Shown here: positions 46,774 through 59,107 of the stretch, piece by piece
Position numbering within the stretch: position 1 is the stretch's first letter
Layout of the letters: each line of letters opens with the position of its first letter
Assembly (NCBI GenBank): GCA_964030475.1
Contig: CAXIPT010000007.1
Span: 1,327,434 to 1,391,433, forward strand
Direction: 5' to 3'
Source: Tethya wilhelma
Taxonomy: Eukaryota > Porifera > Demospongiae > Tethyida > Tethyidae
Length of the DNA: 64,000 bases
Made by a program: the position numbers and the translations under genes
Notes under the pieces: generated by a model
The model's input: only the letters and a program-made list of their open reading frames with translations
Databases searched by the model: none
What the model was told of the DNA's origin: nothing

Positions 46774-48296
46774 ATTGCTTTACAGCATGTGGACATATAT
46801 AAGTACAAAGGAGAGGGATTGGGTGAGATATGATACAGTGAACGAAGTGATACATGCTGATGGACAACTATAAAATAGCAGCCATGACAAACATAAAATT
46901 ATAAAACATAGTATCTGAGTTCATTTGTTGCATAAGTGAAACAGTTGAATGGATCAGAAAGTGCATGAGAAAAATAATATTTAGGATGATAATTGTTTGG
47001 TAGGTAAGATGGAGCATTTACTGCAGGGGCAACAAATATGGAAAGAACACAGATCCTCATCATTGAAATGATTAACAAAGTGATTCCAAAAAAGTTTCTT
47101 CAGTTTTGACATTATGGTTTCATGAGATAAGGATAAATCAATAGTTGGTAATGAGTTCCAAAGTCGTGGAAGACGGTTGAAGTAAAGATGTCGATCTTTA
47201 TTTGATCTGCAGAGTGGTTGTTTGAGTTTGCGACATGTACCAGATCTGGTTGGGTTTTCATTGAAGGAGATAATAGAGTGGATGTCAAAAGATGGGCACG
47301 GTTGTTGCAAACATTTGATAAAGAAACTAATATCGTTAAGTTCAAGAATCATCATTAGTGGAAATAAGTTTAGAGACATCAAACGGCTCTTGTAGGAGGA
47401 GGAGTAATCATTCAATAGGAACTTGGTTGCTCGGCGCTGTACACTTTCAAGAGTAGCAATATCTTTCAACAATGATGGCCTCCAGACTTGAGAAGCATAC
47501 AAAAGGTTAGAGCGAACAAGAGCAAGATAAAGGTTCTTTTTAGCTAGTGAACTATTGGAGGAGTTGAATGTACGTCTTAGAAGACCAAGCTTTTGGTAGG
47601 CCTTTGAAGTGATATTGGCTATGTGTTCAGACCAGTTGAGATTGGAGGTGAGTAAAATGCCGAGATCTTTATGTGAGGAACAAGAAGAAATAGTTGAATT
47701 ATTAATTGAATAGGTGCGATGCTGGTGCTGTAACATCAATGCTGAGTGGTTAGTGAATGTTAATAGAAAGCACTTTAAGTCATTGAAAGTTAATTTCCAC
47801 TCAGAGCTCCAGTGGGCAAGGTTGCAGAGATCTGATTGGAGCTTTGACGAGTCCACACCAGACTGAATGGATTTGAGACACTTGGTGTCATCAGCAAAGA
47901 GGAAGAGTTCTGTATGTGTGACACTCTGAGGAAGATCGTTGATGTAAATCAGGAACAAGAGTGGGCCTAATATACTTCCTTGAGGGACTCCTGAGATAAC
48001 TGGAAGGTTATCAGAGAGACAACCATTGATGTTGACAGCTTGATATCTTCCAGTTAGATAGGCTTTTAGCCAGTGCCATAATCTGCCTGTGATGCCAATC
48101 TTGTGAAGTTTCAGTAATAGCTGCGGATGAGGTACGGTGTCAAATGCTTTTTTAAAATCTAGATAAATGACATCACAGCATGAATTGAGGTTGAGTGAGA
48201 CTTGCACTTTCCTGAGGAAGAGAAGTAGCTGGTGGGTGGTTGAGTGATTCCTCCTGAAACCAAATTGTTGCGGAGACAGAACGTTCGTTTGATTAA
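46739..48296 (-). mobile_element. Non-LTR retrotransposon, 5'-truncated, RT intact
   Basis: Open frame from N 48297 to 46981. It reads VLSPQQFGFRRNHSTTHQLL, then YLDFKKAFDTVPH (motif A), GVPQGSILGPLLFLIYINDL (motif B), LFLFADDTK (catalytic FADD box), and a C-terminal thumb and connection ending PTKQLSS. About 200 bp of 3' UTR follow, then (AAT)n at 46739-46771, the microsatellite tail expected for CR1/L2/jockey-like LINEs. RT catalytic aspartates are present and there is no frameshift, so the insertion is young. The endonuclease half lies beyond the gap or is truncated. Confidence 0.9.
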
Positions 48297-48299
48297 NGA

Positions 48300-48987
48300 T
48301 TTAGGGATGGGGGGGGGGAGGGGTGGGGACATCTCATCTGCAGAGCCTTTGTTTTCCTGCAATAGGACTATAGAATGTTCAATGGAATGTTAATAAACAT
48401 TTTAACATGCTTGCATTATCCCTTGCTGAGAGCCCAAAAAGAAAAAAGAAAGTGATCCCTAACTAAAGCAAGGGTGCTGAGTCACGCTTGCAATCTTCAA
48501 AAGTCTTCCTGTAAGCCAGTCTGCAATTTCCAATTAGTGACCTCATTACCGAAAGGTCAAGTGTGTCCTACCTCCTCTGCATGCGGTGTTCCAACTCTGG
48601 TGCCCCAAGTTCTGTCCTCCTCTATGTTCAGTTCTTCAGTAGGGAAGTTATCACATATAATTGACATAAATCACATTCAGCTTGGGATTTCAGAGTTTCA
48701 GCTGTCTGAGAGCCATGACTATACTGTATAGCCTATAGGGTTCGGTGTAGTCTGGCCCGCGAGACTAGGTTCAGTGTTGGCATTGCAAGTTCTCTGCTCA
48801 GGCAAACGACTAAATTCAACAATTCAAAAGAATAGAACAAACAAGAGCCTCTGTTTGCATTACATTTCTATTGTACTTGTAGTCATAAAAGCAAAATTGG
48901 CTTGATCTAGCTCAATATACACTTTTTTCTCCCTATGAAGTGAAATCCATTGAATAGAAGTCATGAAATTCCTACTTATACTTCCAG
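48300..48987. other. No gene recognised
   Basis: Starts with a G-rich tract (48308-48327) next to N 48297. Nothing assignable. Confidence 0.45.
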
Positions 48988-49067
48988 GCATTGTGTCCTG
49001 ACAGAGTGTTTCTCACAAGACCCACTAGAGAACTTCTTTGGTCAAGTTCGATCAAAAGGTGGCTACT
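48988..49067 (+). pseudogene. P-element/THAP9-like transposase exon
   Basis: After a TTCCAG acceptor: HCVLTECFSQDPLENFFGQV then RSKGGY and a GTACGTG donor. QDPLENFFGxxRxxGG is the conserved C-terminal motif of P-element and THAP9 transposases. No other transposase exon could be read around it, so it is listed as a remnant or a single exon of a scattered gene. Confidence 0.7.
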
Positions 49068-49069
49068 GT

Positions 49070-50888
49070 ACGTGAAGACTTCCTCCTCCATTACTTGCTC
49101 TGCTGTTTATGTATACTGTTTATGTTTCTGATGTATTTGCATTACATCTTTTCTACTACTCTAGTATAATGCCCCTCCTCTTCCTCCAGCAGTGTTGTTG
49201 GTGAACTGCTTTTTATCAAAGTATATACTTCAGCTTGTTAGTGAAGTCCGATTGCTGCTAGGAGGTCGAATGAAGGGCAAGTAGTAGTACCCTCCATAAA
49301 GATAGCTGTCACAGCAAATCCAATGATTTTTAGAAGCACCATTGTTTGGACATAAGGTCACCTAGTGGCTTGCAAAGTTTTTGCTGGTAAGTCTTGCTTG
49401 GATGTAATCTAGTCCATCAGTGCAGGGGCGTAGGAACTGGTTCGGTAGGTCAGGCAATGGCTGAACCAATAATTTTCATTCAAATTTGTGACTTTACTTT
49501 TACTATAATAATACTCTTATGTGACAACTTTACTCATGGCTACTCGGTCTTGTCAGCGCTTGACATGACACGGACAAGAATTTTGTCTTCCAATATTACT
49601 TTCTAATTATCAACTAGGTCATGCACATGAATACTAATTACTATCTACCATAGATTATATACTGAAAAATTATCTTGGCTCACTCTGTCAAGATATAGGA
49701 CTGTCCTTCGTTGGTCTTGTTACAAGCTTCATCGTACTGCTTGGCCGGGCAAGAGTGGCACTCACTCAAATGTGATGAGCTTCATCAACAACATTGGCAA
49801 GTAACATTGACTTATAAGCATCATTTGCCTTCAATTCTGGGTTAAAGGACACCATTTGAGACTTTTGACTTTATGATTGGTGTGCTCACAAACCAACTCT
49901 AGAATATAGTTTGCTTTCAGGCATGAGAGGCAATGATAGTCCTGCATGTATTAGGTCGATTCATTCTGCTCCACTTTGGGTGATTAACCACTTTGAGTCT
50001 TAACCACATTCTTATGATGATTTTTATAGTAGATCAAATCATGCAACATCATCACGGAGACACCCTTAGGAAAAAAGGCTAAAAGTCTTTGTCTGCAGTT
50101 TTCCTAGAGTCCAAGGAGATCCTCTGCATACTTAAGGCCCGGGTCACCTTAAAAATGATTGAAATTTTGCTTGAATTAAAATTCAGATCTACAGAATATC
50201 AAATAATTTTTCCTAATTTCTTTGCTATACAACAAATTTTTGGCCTTTCATTTTCATGTTACCAAAATCTCGTTCCAAAATAATGAATATTCATGTAAAT
50301 AATGATCGGTCAATGAAACACCTTAAACTATGAATAATTAATTAGGTGGAAACCTTAGAAGGTTGCTATGGCAACCAAACTTTTTCAGGAGATAACTATT
50401 ATTATGAACCTCGATTGGGGTTACCGCTGATCGTATTGTTGATAAGATATAGCCGAGAAGGAGAGAACGGCAGGTGTGCATTATATGGAAAAAGCTGCAT
50501 ATCTTTCATCCAGATCAGTATTTCTGAAACCCAATTAAGATTAAAGACATATATTGATGAAAAAAATATCCATAGCAACAGGGAAACATTTCCGCCTAAT
50601 TAATTATTCATTTTTTTGCTGATTCAGCAAATATGGAACAGTCACATGACCAACTTTTGACTTAAGGATGTTTGAAATATCCTAAAGAATCTATACCTAC
50701 GTTTCCATGGTTACTAATTAGTTAGTTTAAAAGTTATGACCATTCCGAATATTGATGAGATTATTTTACTATTCCCAGTACGGTAGTACTGGGTACACAG
50801 GAATGGCACGGATGGCCCATTAGCGCAATACAAATATTCACGCGAATAACTCTGCAAAAACTGAGCGCTTAGCACTAAAAGGCTTCTA
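49070..50888. other. No gene recognised
   Basis: AT-rich, with short unrelated open frames; ends at N 50889. Confidence 0.45.
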
Positions 50889-50890
50889 NA

Positions 50891-52332
50891 ACCAACTCCC
50901 ATTCACTCATGTTCCTTCGAAAGCCATACGATCGGCAAGTCTACCTAGGAAACTCGATTGTCCAAGATTGTCTCCTTCAACTCAAAAAGAAGCCGTCTCA
51001 TCAGACACGAGCAAGTCCAGTCCGGTACCAATTTTGCTGGAAGAATTGGAGACTGTTAATTGCGAAAGTGGTGGAGTTGAGCCTTTGTCCAGTTCACAGA
51101 CACTCACGGAAGAGCCTTCCTTCAGAAGGGGAAGTGCGGACGACATTTTAGCCACGAGGAGCGAAGAAAACATCGAGAGGCAACACAGACGTGTCAGATC
51201 TGGATGCGATGACACATCTGGCCCAGTGAAAGATCCGCAGATTCAGAGCGTGCCCGAGAGGATCAAACAAATTGAGAGAATGAACACGGATACGATTGAC
51301 GGTAGTGGAAGGACGAGCCAACCACCTGTGGGTTTTTTCATTGACCCCGAGAGCCATGACATGAAAGACAAACCTCGATCGACCGGTTCACTGAGTAGAT
51401 CGTCTTCCGAACGTTCGATCAGTTCCAGTTCATCACACGGTGAAAGAGACGAAGAGTTGGAACAGATTGCACAATCGTCACTCCAGGCGTCGAGTCCTCC
51501 TCGACTTACGACACGACACAGCTCGCTCAGTCCCAAACCGAGTGTGCAGATGAAGATGGTCACAGATCACGTTCGTCACTCCAGCATGTCTGTCCTTCCT
51601 TCGAGTGGCCCCACAGAAACCGCTGCAGTTGAAGGTGGCACTGATGGTAGTAGCCAGGTGTTGAGTGACGACAATATAGCCTCTTCTCTTATGGGTGCAG
51701 TGAAGGCTCGAGTGTTGGACATCGAAGAAAGGAACAAGTCAGCCGAGAGGAAGTCCTCGGCAAGTAGTTGCGAAAGAAACGAAGAGTTGTCGCTCAAGTC
51801 TTTCCCTTCTCAGGCAACTGGTGAAATCACTTCACAAGCTTCTTCCAGTATGGATTTCACTGATGACAGTCCAATTTCTGGTCAGCAAGTGCAGATTTTG
51901 AATGAAACTGAGATTGAGTCTAACGTTAAACTTCGTCCGAACTATTCCCCACTCCTTGCAAGGCCTTCCAGTGAGATTATGAACGAAGAGCGTCGCCAGT
52001 TTCATGCAAACATGGGGAGAAGGGACAGTACACCACCTGAGCTCTTTTCTGCCTGGAGCCGTTGGATCTCTGCTGACAATATTCCTTCAAAAGCTGTTGG
52101 AGACTTGAAACGGAAATTCGAAGATTCTGACTCTGTGAGCGTAAGCAGTGCAGCTAGCGCACCACGCAAAGTGGCAATCAAGAGAGGTTCTAATCTGCGC
52201 AGATCACAGTCATTGAGAAATGTTGAGTCACAAAGCAAGAGGAAGTTTCAGAAACCCAAGCCGTTGAAAATCCCAAAATTTCGTCCAGAAGTGATACCCG
52301 ATGTTTCTACTCCAACTAATGAACGGCCATAG
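50891..52332 (+). CDS. Serine-rich disordered protein, 3' exon
   Basis: Uninterrupted frame from the gap at 50889 to a TAG stop, at least 480 codons. No convincing ATG start is present near the beginning; the frame runs open into the gap (QLPFTHVPSKAIRSASLPRK), so this is the last exon of a larger gene. Low-complexity Ser/Glu/Arg composition with phospho-type motifs (RRGSADD, SLSRSSSERSISSS, RRSQSLRN). Two short helical elements stand out: VPERIKQIERMN and AVGDLKRKFE, the type of short linear motif found in cytoskeletal adaptors. A basic C-terminus (SKRKFQKPKPLKIPKFRP) could be nuclear or membrane-binding. Family not recognised. Confidence 0.75.
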
Positions 52333-52581
52333 AAAAAGAATGTTTGTTTGTTTGTTTGTTTTTGATGAACTGCTAACAGAGTGGTTGAAAAAATTTGACT
52401 TGATGATAAAAATTAATNATGAGCTTGTGACTCAGTTATTAGTTTTTTTCAGTTGTTTACTGGCCTCTGTGTTGTGAATTGTTTCTTTGAATTTCCTGTT
52501 AAAGATTTGGAAAAGAGAAAGAATTATAATTTAAAAAAGTGCCACATTATAACTTACTAACTTGTCTATTCTTCCTCCAGA

Positions 52582-53859
52582 ATGCACCGCTACACTAGTG
52601 TCGACGCAGAGAGGAAGAGGCATCAACAACAAAATCTAGCCTCAGCAGTTGGAAGATCGGCACTGTACGCCCTATTGGAGCGCGGGGCCCAAGAATTTCA
52701 AGCAACTAGGAGACAAGCCAAAAATGGTCGTAACAGGAAAGTTACATCTGCACCATCTAATCAAGGCTTGCCATCCAAGCTTATCACCCCAAGTTATAAG
52801 GTAAGCACTATCAGAATCTGATGTGGTTTGTTTTTTTTTGATATTCAAAATTACAAAATTGTTTGTCTGTTTCTAACCTTTTTTTTTTGATGGTGTCTTG
52901 ATACTCCATATTTATAAATGAGAATTTTGAATGAATGCTTTGGTCCAAAAGTGAGGCCAGTGAGAGATGTGGCCCGCAAACGGCTTGGTCTTCTCTCAAC
53001 GAACCTGGCAGACAATGCCCCCTAACTGGAGGAGATTGGAAAGAAGCCATTATATTTATAAATACTCCATATAATTAATAAATGTTTGATTGTTTTGCAG
53101 CTTGGAAGGAAACCATTGATCTACATTGGCTAACCATTATCCTCTGATGATAAACAATTGTCTTCAAATGGTCAGTGAACAGCAATAGGATAATATCGCT
53201 GGTCCAAGTCTTCTAGAGGGACCATCGAAAGGTAAAAGCAGGGGACAGCCCCTACTAATCAATGTCTGGGCAAATCGTGAGTTTCAAGGATTGGCCATGA
53301 ATGGAATGATCACCGAACAGAATCCCACTACTAACCCCACCATTCAATATACGTTTGTTTCGATTTCGTGTAGGTTTCTCCATAATTATACTATCTGTTT
53401 GTTTTTGTGCAGCCTGGTCCATCAGGAAGCGAGAGCATTGGACAGTCCGTGCTCATCAACGCCCAACTACATAATCAATTCAAAGGATTTGCCATAAATG
53501 GTACTATAATCAGGGAGCAGAATCCCACTACTAACCCTGCCCCGAAAATTCTGAGCGAATGCTTTGGTCCAAGAGTGAGGCCAGTGAGAGATGTAGCCCG
53601 CAAACAGCTTGGTCTCCTCTCAACCAGCCTGACAGACAATGCCCCCCAACAGGAGGAGATTGAAAAGAATCCAGTGACTATTAAGGTCAGAGAGTACAAC
53701 AACGTCCAAGGAGTGTCCCAAACAAGGGTCATTAGAGAGAGTGACGTCCATCTTCTGTCAACCAGTGGACATAGGTATGCACCACCAACGTCCTCTATTA
53801 ACTTGAAGAAGACAGACACAAACCGTAAGCTCCAATGGCTAACAATTATCCTCTGGTGA
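52582..53859 (+). pseudogene. Coiled-coil gene copy 1, incomplete
   Basis: Exon 1 (52582-52800; MHRYTSVDAERKRHQQQNLA ... SKLITPSYK) and exon 2 (from 53413; PGPSGSESIGQSVLINAQLH ... VREYNNVQGVSQTRVIRESD) match the intact gene at 59108-60999. Exon 2 either reads to a stop at 53859 or splices at GTAAGC 53824, but the third exon (coiled coil) is absent. Between and after the exons are ruined extra copies of exon 2 (about 52926-53045, 53190-53345, 53925-54000, 54080-54310). A 3' tail like that of the intact gene is at 54400-54500. Could encode a short protein; more likely a dead duplicate. Confidence 0.65.
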
Positions 53860-54310
53860 TAAACAATACTCTTCAAAATTAATGGCCACTGAACACATTG
53901 AATAGCCACAGCATAATATCGCTGGTCCAAGTCTTTTACAGGGACCATTGGGAAGTAAAAGCATGGGACAGCCCCTACTAATCAATGTCCGGGCACATCA
54001 TAAAATATCCTACAAAATCAACAATCAAAGTCAGCAAATGACCACAGCACGATATTGCTGGTCCAACTACGTTTTCTAGAGAGACCATCGGGAAGCCACT
54101 GCTATAATCAATGTACAGGCACATCGTGAGTTCAAGGATTGGCCATTGATGGAATGATCATCACCAGTTGCAAGAAGAATACCACTAGCAACCCAGCACC
54201 AAGAATAATCAGGGAATGCTTTGGTCCCAGAGTGAGGCCAGTGAGAAATGTGGCCCGTGAACGTTTGGGTCATCTCCAAACCATTAACCCGATGGACAAT
54301 GGACAAAGCG
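52926..54310 (+). repeat. Degenerate tandem copies of the second exon
   Basis: Blocks such as GCTTTGGTCCAAAAGTGAGG, GAGATGTGGCCCGCAAACGG and CAGAATCCCACTACTAACCC recur three or four times, each with stops or indels, interleaved with GCTGGTCCAAGTCTTCTAGA / GGGACAGCCCCTACTAATCA blocks. Shows repeated unequal crossing-over inside copy 1. Confidence 0.75.
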
Positions 54311-54639
54311 CTTGAACAACCACAGACAAAGGTGGTAACAAATTTCTCCATATTCCTCCCTCCCCCACAAACCCATGCAGTACTTTGTATATAATGTTGA
54401 CTACTACTGCAGCGGTCTTAGGCCAAGGACACTTTTGGACATAGTTCAAGGGTCCCTGGACACACACAAAAAAGGATCTCCCACATTTTGACCAGGCAAA
54501 TCCACGAATATTGAATAAAACAAAAACTGGTCCATACATGTTTATTTGAGAACTAGACTAATATTAAAAGAAAAGATTTTAGCCAACTGACGTCAACACA
54601 ATATCACTGGTCATTATCATAATTTTGTTATGGACTTTA

Positions 54640-55037
54640 TATAGCCAAGACTCTATGGCTAGGCTGAGAGACAGACAGACAGACAGACAGACATAATACA
54701 ATGATGTTGCTGGGATACAAACATAACAAAACAAAAAACAAACAGTAACATATAAATTTGAATTTGATACTTATAGTGATGTACGTGGCTGAGTTTATTT
54801 GTTCACTTTAGTATGAAGCTATATAGGAGTTTGAGATTAGGGAGTATATATACAAATATTGCTCTAGACAGGAGCCACTGGGGATACAAGAATCCAGGGT
54901 CACATGATCAAGGTGCATCCAGAGTGGGTTTTAGTAGAGACAGACAAGAGTTGCTCTAGGCCAGGGTGAATCTGATAGCACACTGAACAGTGCTTCAGGC
55001 AGAATGCTGGCCAACACACAGGCACACACACACACAG

Positions 55038-55070
<33 letters not shown>

Positions 55071-55111
55071 GGCACACGCACGCACGTACGCACACACACA
55101 TGCACGCGCAC

Positions 55112-55146
<35 letters not shown>

Positions 55147-55351
55147 CACAGTCAGTAGCCTCATCCCCAGGCTCCCTACCTACCTTACACATAAGGAAAG
55201 GGGGAGCCTGGTTGTTGGAGCTATGCACATAGCATAATGATGCTTACAGGAATCTCTAAGGTCCAGAGTTTTTGCAGAGCCACCTTGGTTACGACAGTTT
55301 GGTCACCATACTCATCAGAATGTAAGCCTTGCTCAGAGTTAACTTAACTAC

Positions 55352-55404
<53 letters not shown>
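54640..55404. repeat. Microsatellite cluster
   Basis: (GACA)n 54670-54697, imperfect (CA)n/(CACG)n 55016-55150, a foldback repeat 55158-55211 and (GA)n 55353-55404. Open frames over the CA tract are not genes. Confidence 0.85.
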
Positions 55405-55407
<3 letters not shown>

Positions 55408-55565
55408 AGATGATGGATAAACTTACAAACAAAACCACTATGGGTATTTTTTAACATTTAATAATTATGTTTATAGCCATGTGCCGCCATGCCTTTATGT
55501 ATTTTTCAAGTTATAGTTGTTTAACTGCTATATATAAACGTGAAAGTCTACTTAATATTGCTCTT

Positions 55566-56045
55566 TAGCCCCGTTTACACGCATGTATCTCTAGCTAGCT
55601 CTAATTCACTTCTCAATTCGCATTGGACTGTTTACACGTGAACTGGTTCAATCCGGATTTCAATCCACCTCCGGATGTGGATTGGGCCAATGCACATTGA
55701 ATGCGTATTAGAGGGCGTTTATACACAATTCACATTGTGCATTAGAGGCCCTTAGCAAGTGAAATGATACTAGTTAGGCAGCTATCATTTGTAAACATTT
55801 GTAGAATCATACTGATGAAACTTTAGTGCCGTAATTTTTTTACCTGAATTGAGGCTCCAATCCAAGAATACGAAAAATAATGGTTTTTCTGTCACAAGAA
55901 ACATTCAAGGAAAAATAGGAAAGCTATTTCTACACAAAATAAACTCGTTTTGACACTTTTTTTTGTCTGTTTAGCTTGCAAAAAAGGATCATAGTAATTC
56001 TGCTCGCTAAAATTTTCCACTCTAATTAATGCACACCAAGTTACA
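55566..56045. mobile_element. Non-autonomous DNA transposon, related to 44571-45120
   Basis: Left end AGCCCCGTTTACACG, subterminal CCGGAT blocks, and a core alignable with the other copy (TTTACCTGAATTGAGGCTCC; TTTCTACACAAAATAAACTC; CACTCTAATTAATGCACACC). The right terminal repeat is missing, so this copy is truncated. Confidence 0.7.
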
Positions 56046-57534
56046 TATATAGCAGCTCTGAGGAGCTGTAATAAAAGGTTGACACATCATAGTTTACCTA
56101 TTTTTTAAAGTTAAACATGGCTATCTATGATTCTAATCAGAAAGTAATTTAAATTTGCTAGTGAAATGGTGAGAGAAAGTTTCTGGCCATCAAACTCTAA
56201 GAAATGAAGCATTATAGTCTTTGTCTGGGAAGAAAAGAAGCAACTATTGAGAAGTTACAGCTGTTCAAAGATAGATGACAAGTCCAAGATGCCGGCACAC
56301 CGGCTGAAGACTTCAAGAGTATAGCTAGCTAGTGGAAATACATTTTCTGCAGCATCCAATCGTGACATGACAGATCGAGTAGTTCATAATCACTTAGGTT
56401 ACTGGAATATAAATTTTACACTCACAGCCAGTGGCCAATGAAAGGATCACATTGAACAGCTTTAGAGAGACGGGCAGGACTACCAGCTGCACCTCTTCTA
56501 CTTCCAGGCGACGCCAGCATGACAGGCCCGGGAATTTCTTCACTGACGACTGCGCAGAAAGAAAAAATCTAAGCATCAAGCTTACAAATACCATATGCAA
56601 TTACTAACCTTTCGCCTTGTTGAAAAGGACTGTTTCAGCGCGAACAGCTGGTCACCACGAGGTCTCTGGTCAGAACTGAGCATGCGCATAAGAAGCGCAT
56701 GCTGGAAACTGATCACGTGAGCCCGTATCACTCAATATCCATAATGATCTACAATAAATATCTACAGCAATGCATAATTATGGGAACATACTGGATGAGG
56801 GCCTCGGCCACCTTGAAGTCCAATATTACTCATTCAAGATCTTTTCCTGCAGAGCTCTCGGAACCCCTCCATCTCTTTTGGATACAATATTCTTCATGGC
56901 ACTAACCATGTTAAGAGTTATTCCACTGGTGACTTACTGTGTCGGCTGATTTTATTTGTACTGCAAGGTTAAACTGATCAGTTAACAGACACCTGGATGA
57001 TTAGATCTACTGTATGTGTACCGAATGTTCATAACAATCACTATTACTTACTAATCTTATAACTATAATAACATGCTTATATGTACACTGTTTGTATATA
57101 TGTTCCTATTGCTCCTATTTTGGAGTGCTATTATTACAATTACAATTACAATTACAATTACAATTAATAGTGGACACTTCACCACATCATTGCCATTGAA
57201 GAATACACAAATGTAACTTTGCCCACAGAACGGTTGCCTTTCAATACAAAAGTGGCCAAGTTGAATTCAAAAAAAATATTTTTTTATTCAAAAGTAAAAG
57301 TTTAGAAAACTTAAGATATTGAAGTGATTGGAAAGGGAGAACTGATTTGCTGTGGAGGTGAAAGCTGAAATCAGATAACTGGATAAAGAGAAAACCGTGG
57401 CAGGGTTGTTAATAAGTGAGGGGAATTCAGATAACTGGATAAGAGAAAACAGGGCTATTGATCAGTGAAAAGCTGAATTTATGTGACTAAAATTGTGAAT
57501 TCAACTTGGCCACTTTTGTATACTGATTCTATTT
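56046..57534. other. Intergenic, no gene recognised
   Basis: AT-rich; an (ATTAC)n tract at about 57129-57166. Nothing assignable. Confidence 0.5.
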
Positions 57535-59107
57535 TAATGAACGGCCATAGAAAATGAATGTTTGTTTGTTTGTTTGTTTTTGATGAACTGCTAACGGGTT
57601 TGTTTGGTGGTTGTGTTTTTGTTGGGTCTTTTTTGCCTGTTTTGAATCATGAGTTTCTTCTATATCATCACTAGCTTATAATTTTAATGTCACAAACTGT
57701 ACATTATACTGTGTGTGATGCAGCAATGAAAGGCTGTTATTTTTGTGTGCTCTATTGTTCAAGCAAATCAAACAAGAAATTTTTACTCAAGATTTGCGTG
57801 TAATTCGATCCAGCGTGCGCATGCGCAGTACTTGTAGTTATGGACGGTTCTTCGTCATACGCTACCAGACTGTAGTTCGAGAAAGACGGACAGTTGGTTC
57901 AGTTTCTTCTTGGCGATTGAGCACCTATTTTGGCGATCATCTTCAGTTCTATACCTGTGGAAAATTGTTCTACTTCATTTACTTCGAGTTTCTGCACCCA
58001 TTTTGGTGAAAATTCGGTGAAAAAGGTACATTGCGCAAATATTTTAGCTCCACCCAAAATTATTTTACGTATTATGCACAAATACATTGCCTTTATATTT
58101 CTACTTCATTTCAATCTTTTTTCAGTTCTCTACTCTACTTGTTCACCTTTTCACATTTTGCTGTCATTTTGGAGAAAGGTGCGTATCTAACTCTAACTCT
58201 AGCTCCACCCATATCAGTTTGTTTGTTAGCTCGAAGATACCTTTCATTTGAATACTTGCGTTCTACTTGCAGTTATTCAACTTCAAGTGTTTACTGTCAT
58301 TAATTTTTTTCCAGAGAAAAGTAACAATATTATTATGAGAACATTGTACAATGTCATGTAGCTTCATCCATAAATGTCAATAAATATTATGCTAGCTATC
58401 TCCTAACGAAAAACTTGTGTGTTAATTTGTAAAAAAAATGGTTAGGTAGGCCAGCTACTAGCTGTTCAGCTTCTAGAATTTTCTGCCATTTTGGAGAAAG
58501 AGGTCTAGTTACACAGCGTACGCGTGTCCGTAGCAACTCACGCTAAAAGCCTAGTTACTTTGGACGCGCGTTGTGATGATAATTTGACATTATTTTTTCT
58601 CGCGCTCATGCTAGCTAGAGCAGCTCCGCCCACAATTATTTGCTCGTTAGCTTTAGCCTTTATGAGAATAACCTTCACTGTATTACAGTTGGCCCAGGCT
58701 GCTTGTGGAATACTAGTCTATTGATACTTGTTCAACTTGTTGTCAAGAATTATACATTATTTTTTGGCTCATTAGCTCCACCACTCAGTGACATGCATGC
58801 AAGCTGATAATATTATGTGGTTTGTCTCTTTCAGTTGTTTACTGACTTCCGAGTATCTTGAACAAAAGAGATAGCTACACACTATATTGTGTTTCCAATA
58901 GCAACACAAAAGTTAACCTAGACTCTATCTCTGTTTCTTTCCATCAGTATACTGCTGTGCGGTTGTGAATTGTCTCTTCGAATTTCCTGTAAATTTGGAA
59001 CAGGTACGGGAATTTATAATGAAAAGAGAAAAAACACACGCACACACACACAAAAAAACAGCACAACTTATAGCTAACTTACTAACTTATCCTATTCTTC
59101 CTCCAGA
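57535..59107. repeat. Duplicated 3' flank of the serine-rich gene and spacer
   Basis: 57535-57597 repeats 52317-52380 (AATGAACGGCCATAGAAAA, then GTTTGTTTGTTTG...GATGAACTGCTAAC), including the last codons of the serine-rich gene without the rest. 58842-59100 repeats 52450-52575. Between them (57740-58740) are diverged units each with TAGCTCCACCC and TTTTGGAGAAAG blocks. So the block serine-rich 3' end plus coiled-coil gene was duplicated in tandem. Confidence 0.75.

Noticed and set aside
48474..48731. 85-codon open frame between the LINE and the transposase exon
   Set aside because: No family resemblance and no supporting splice structure.
54900..55237. His/Thr- and Cys/Val-rich open frames over the CA tract
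   Set aside because: Pure microsatellite translation.
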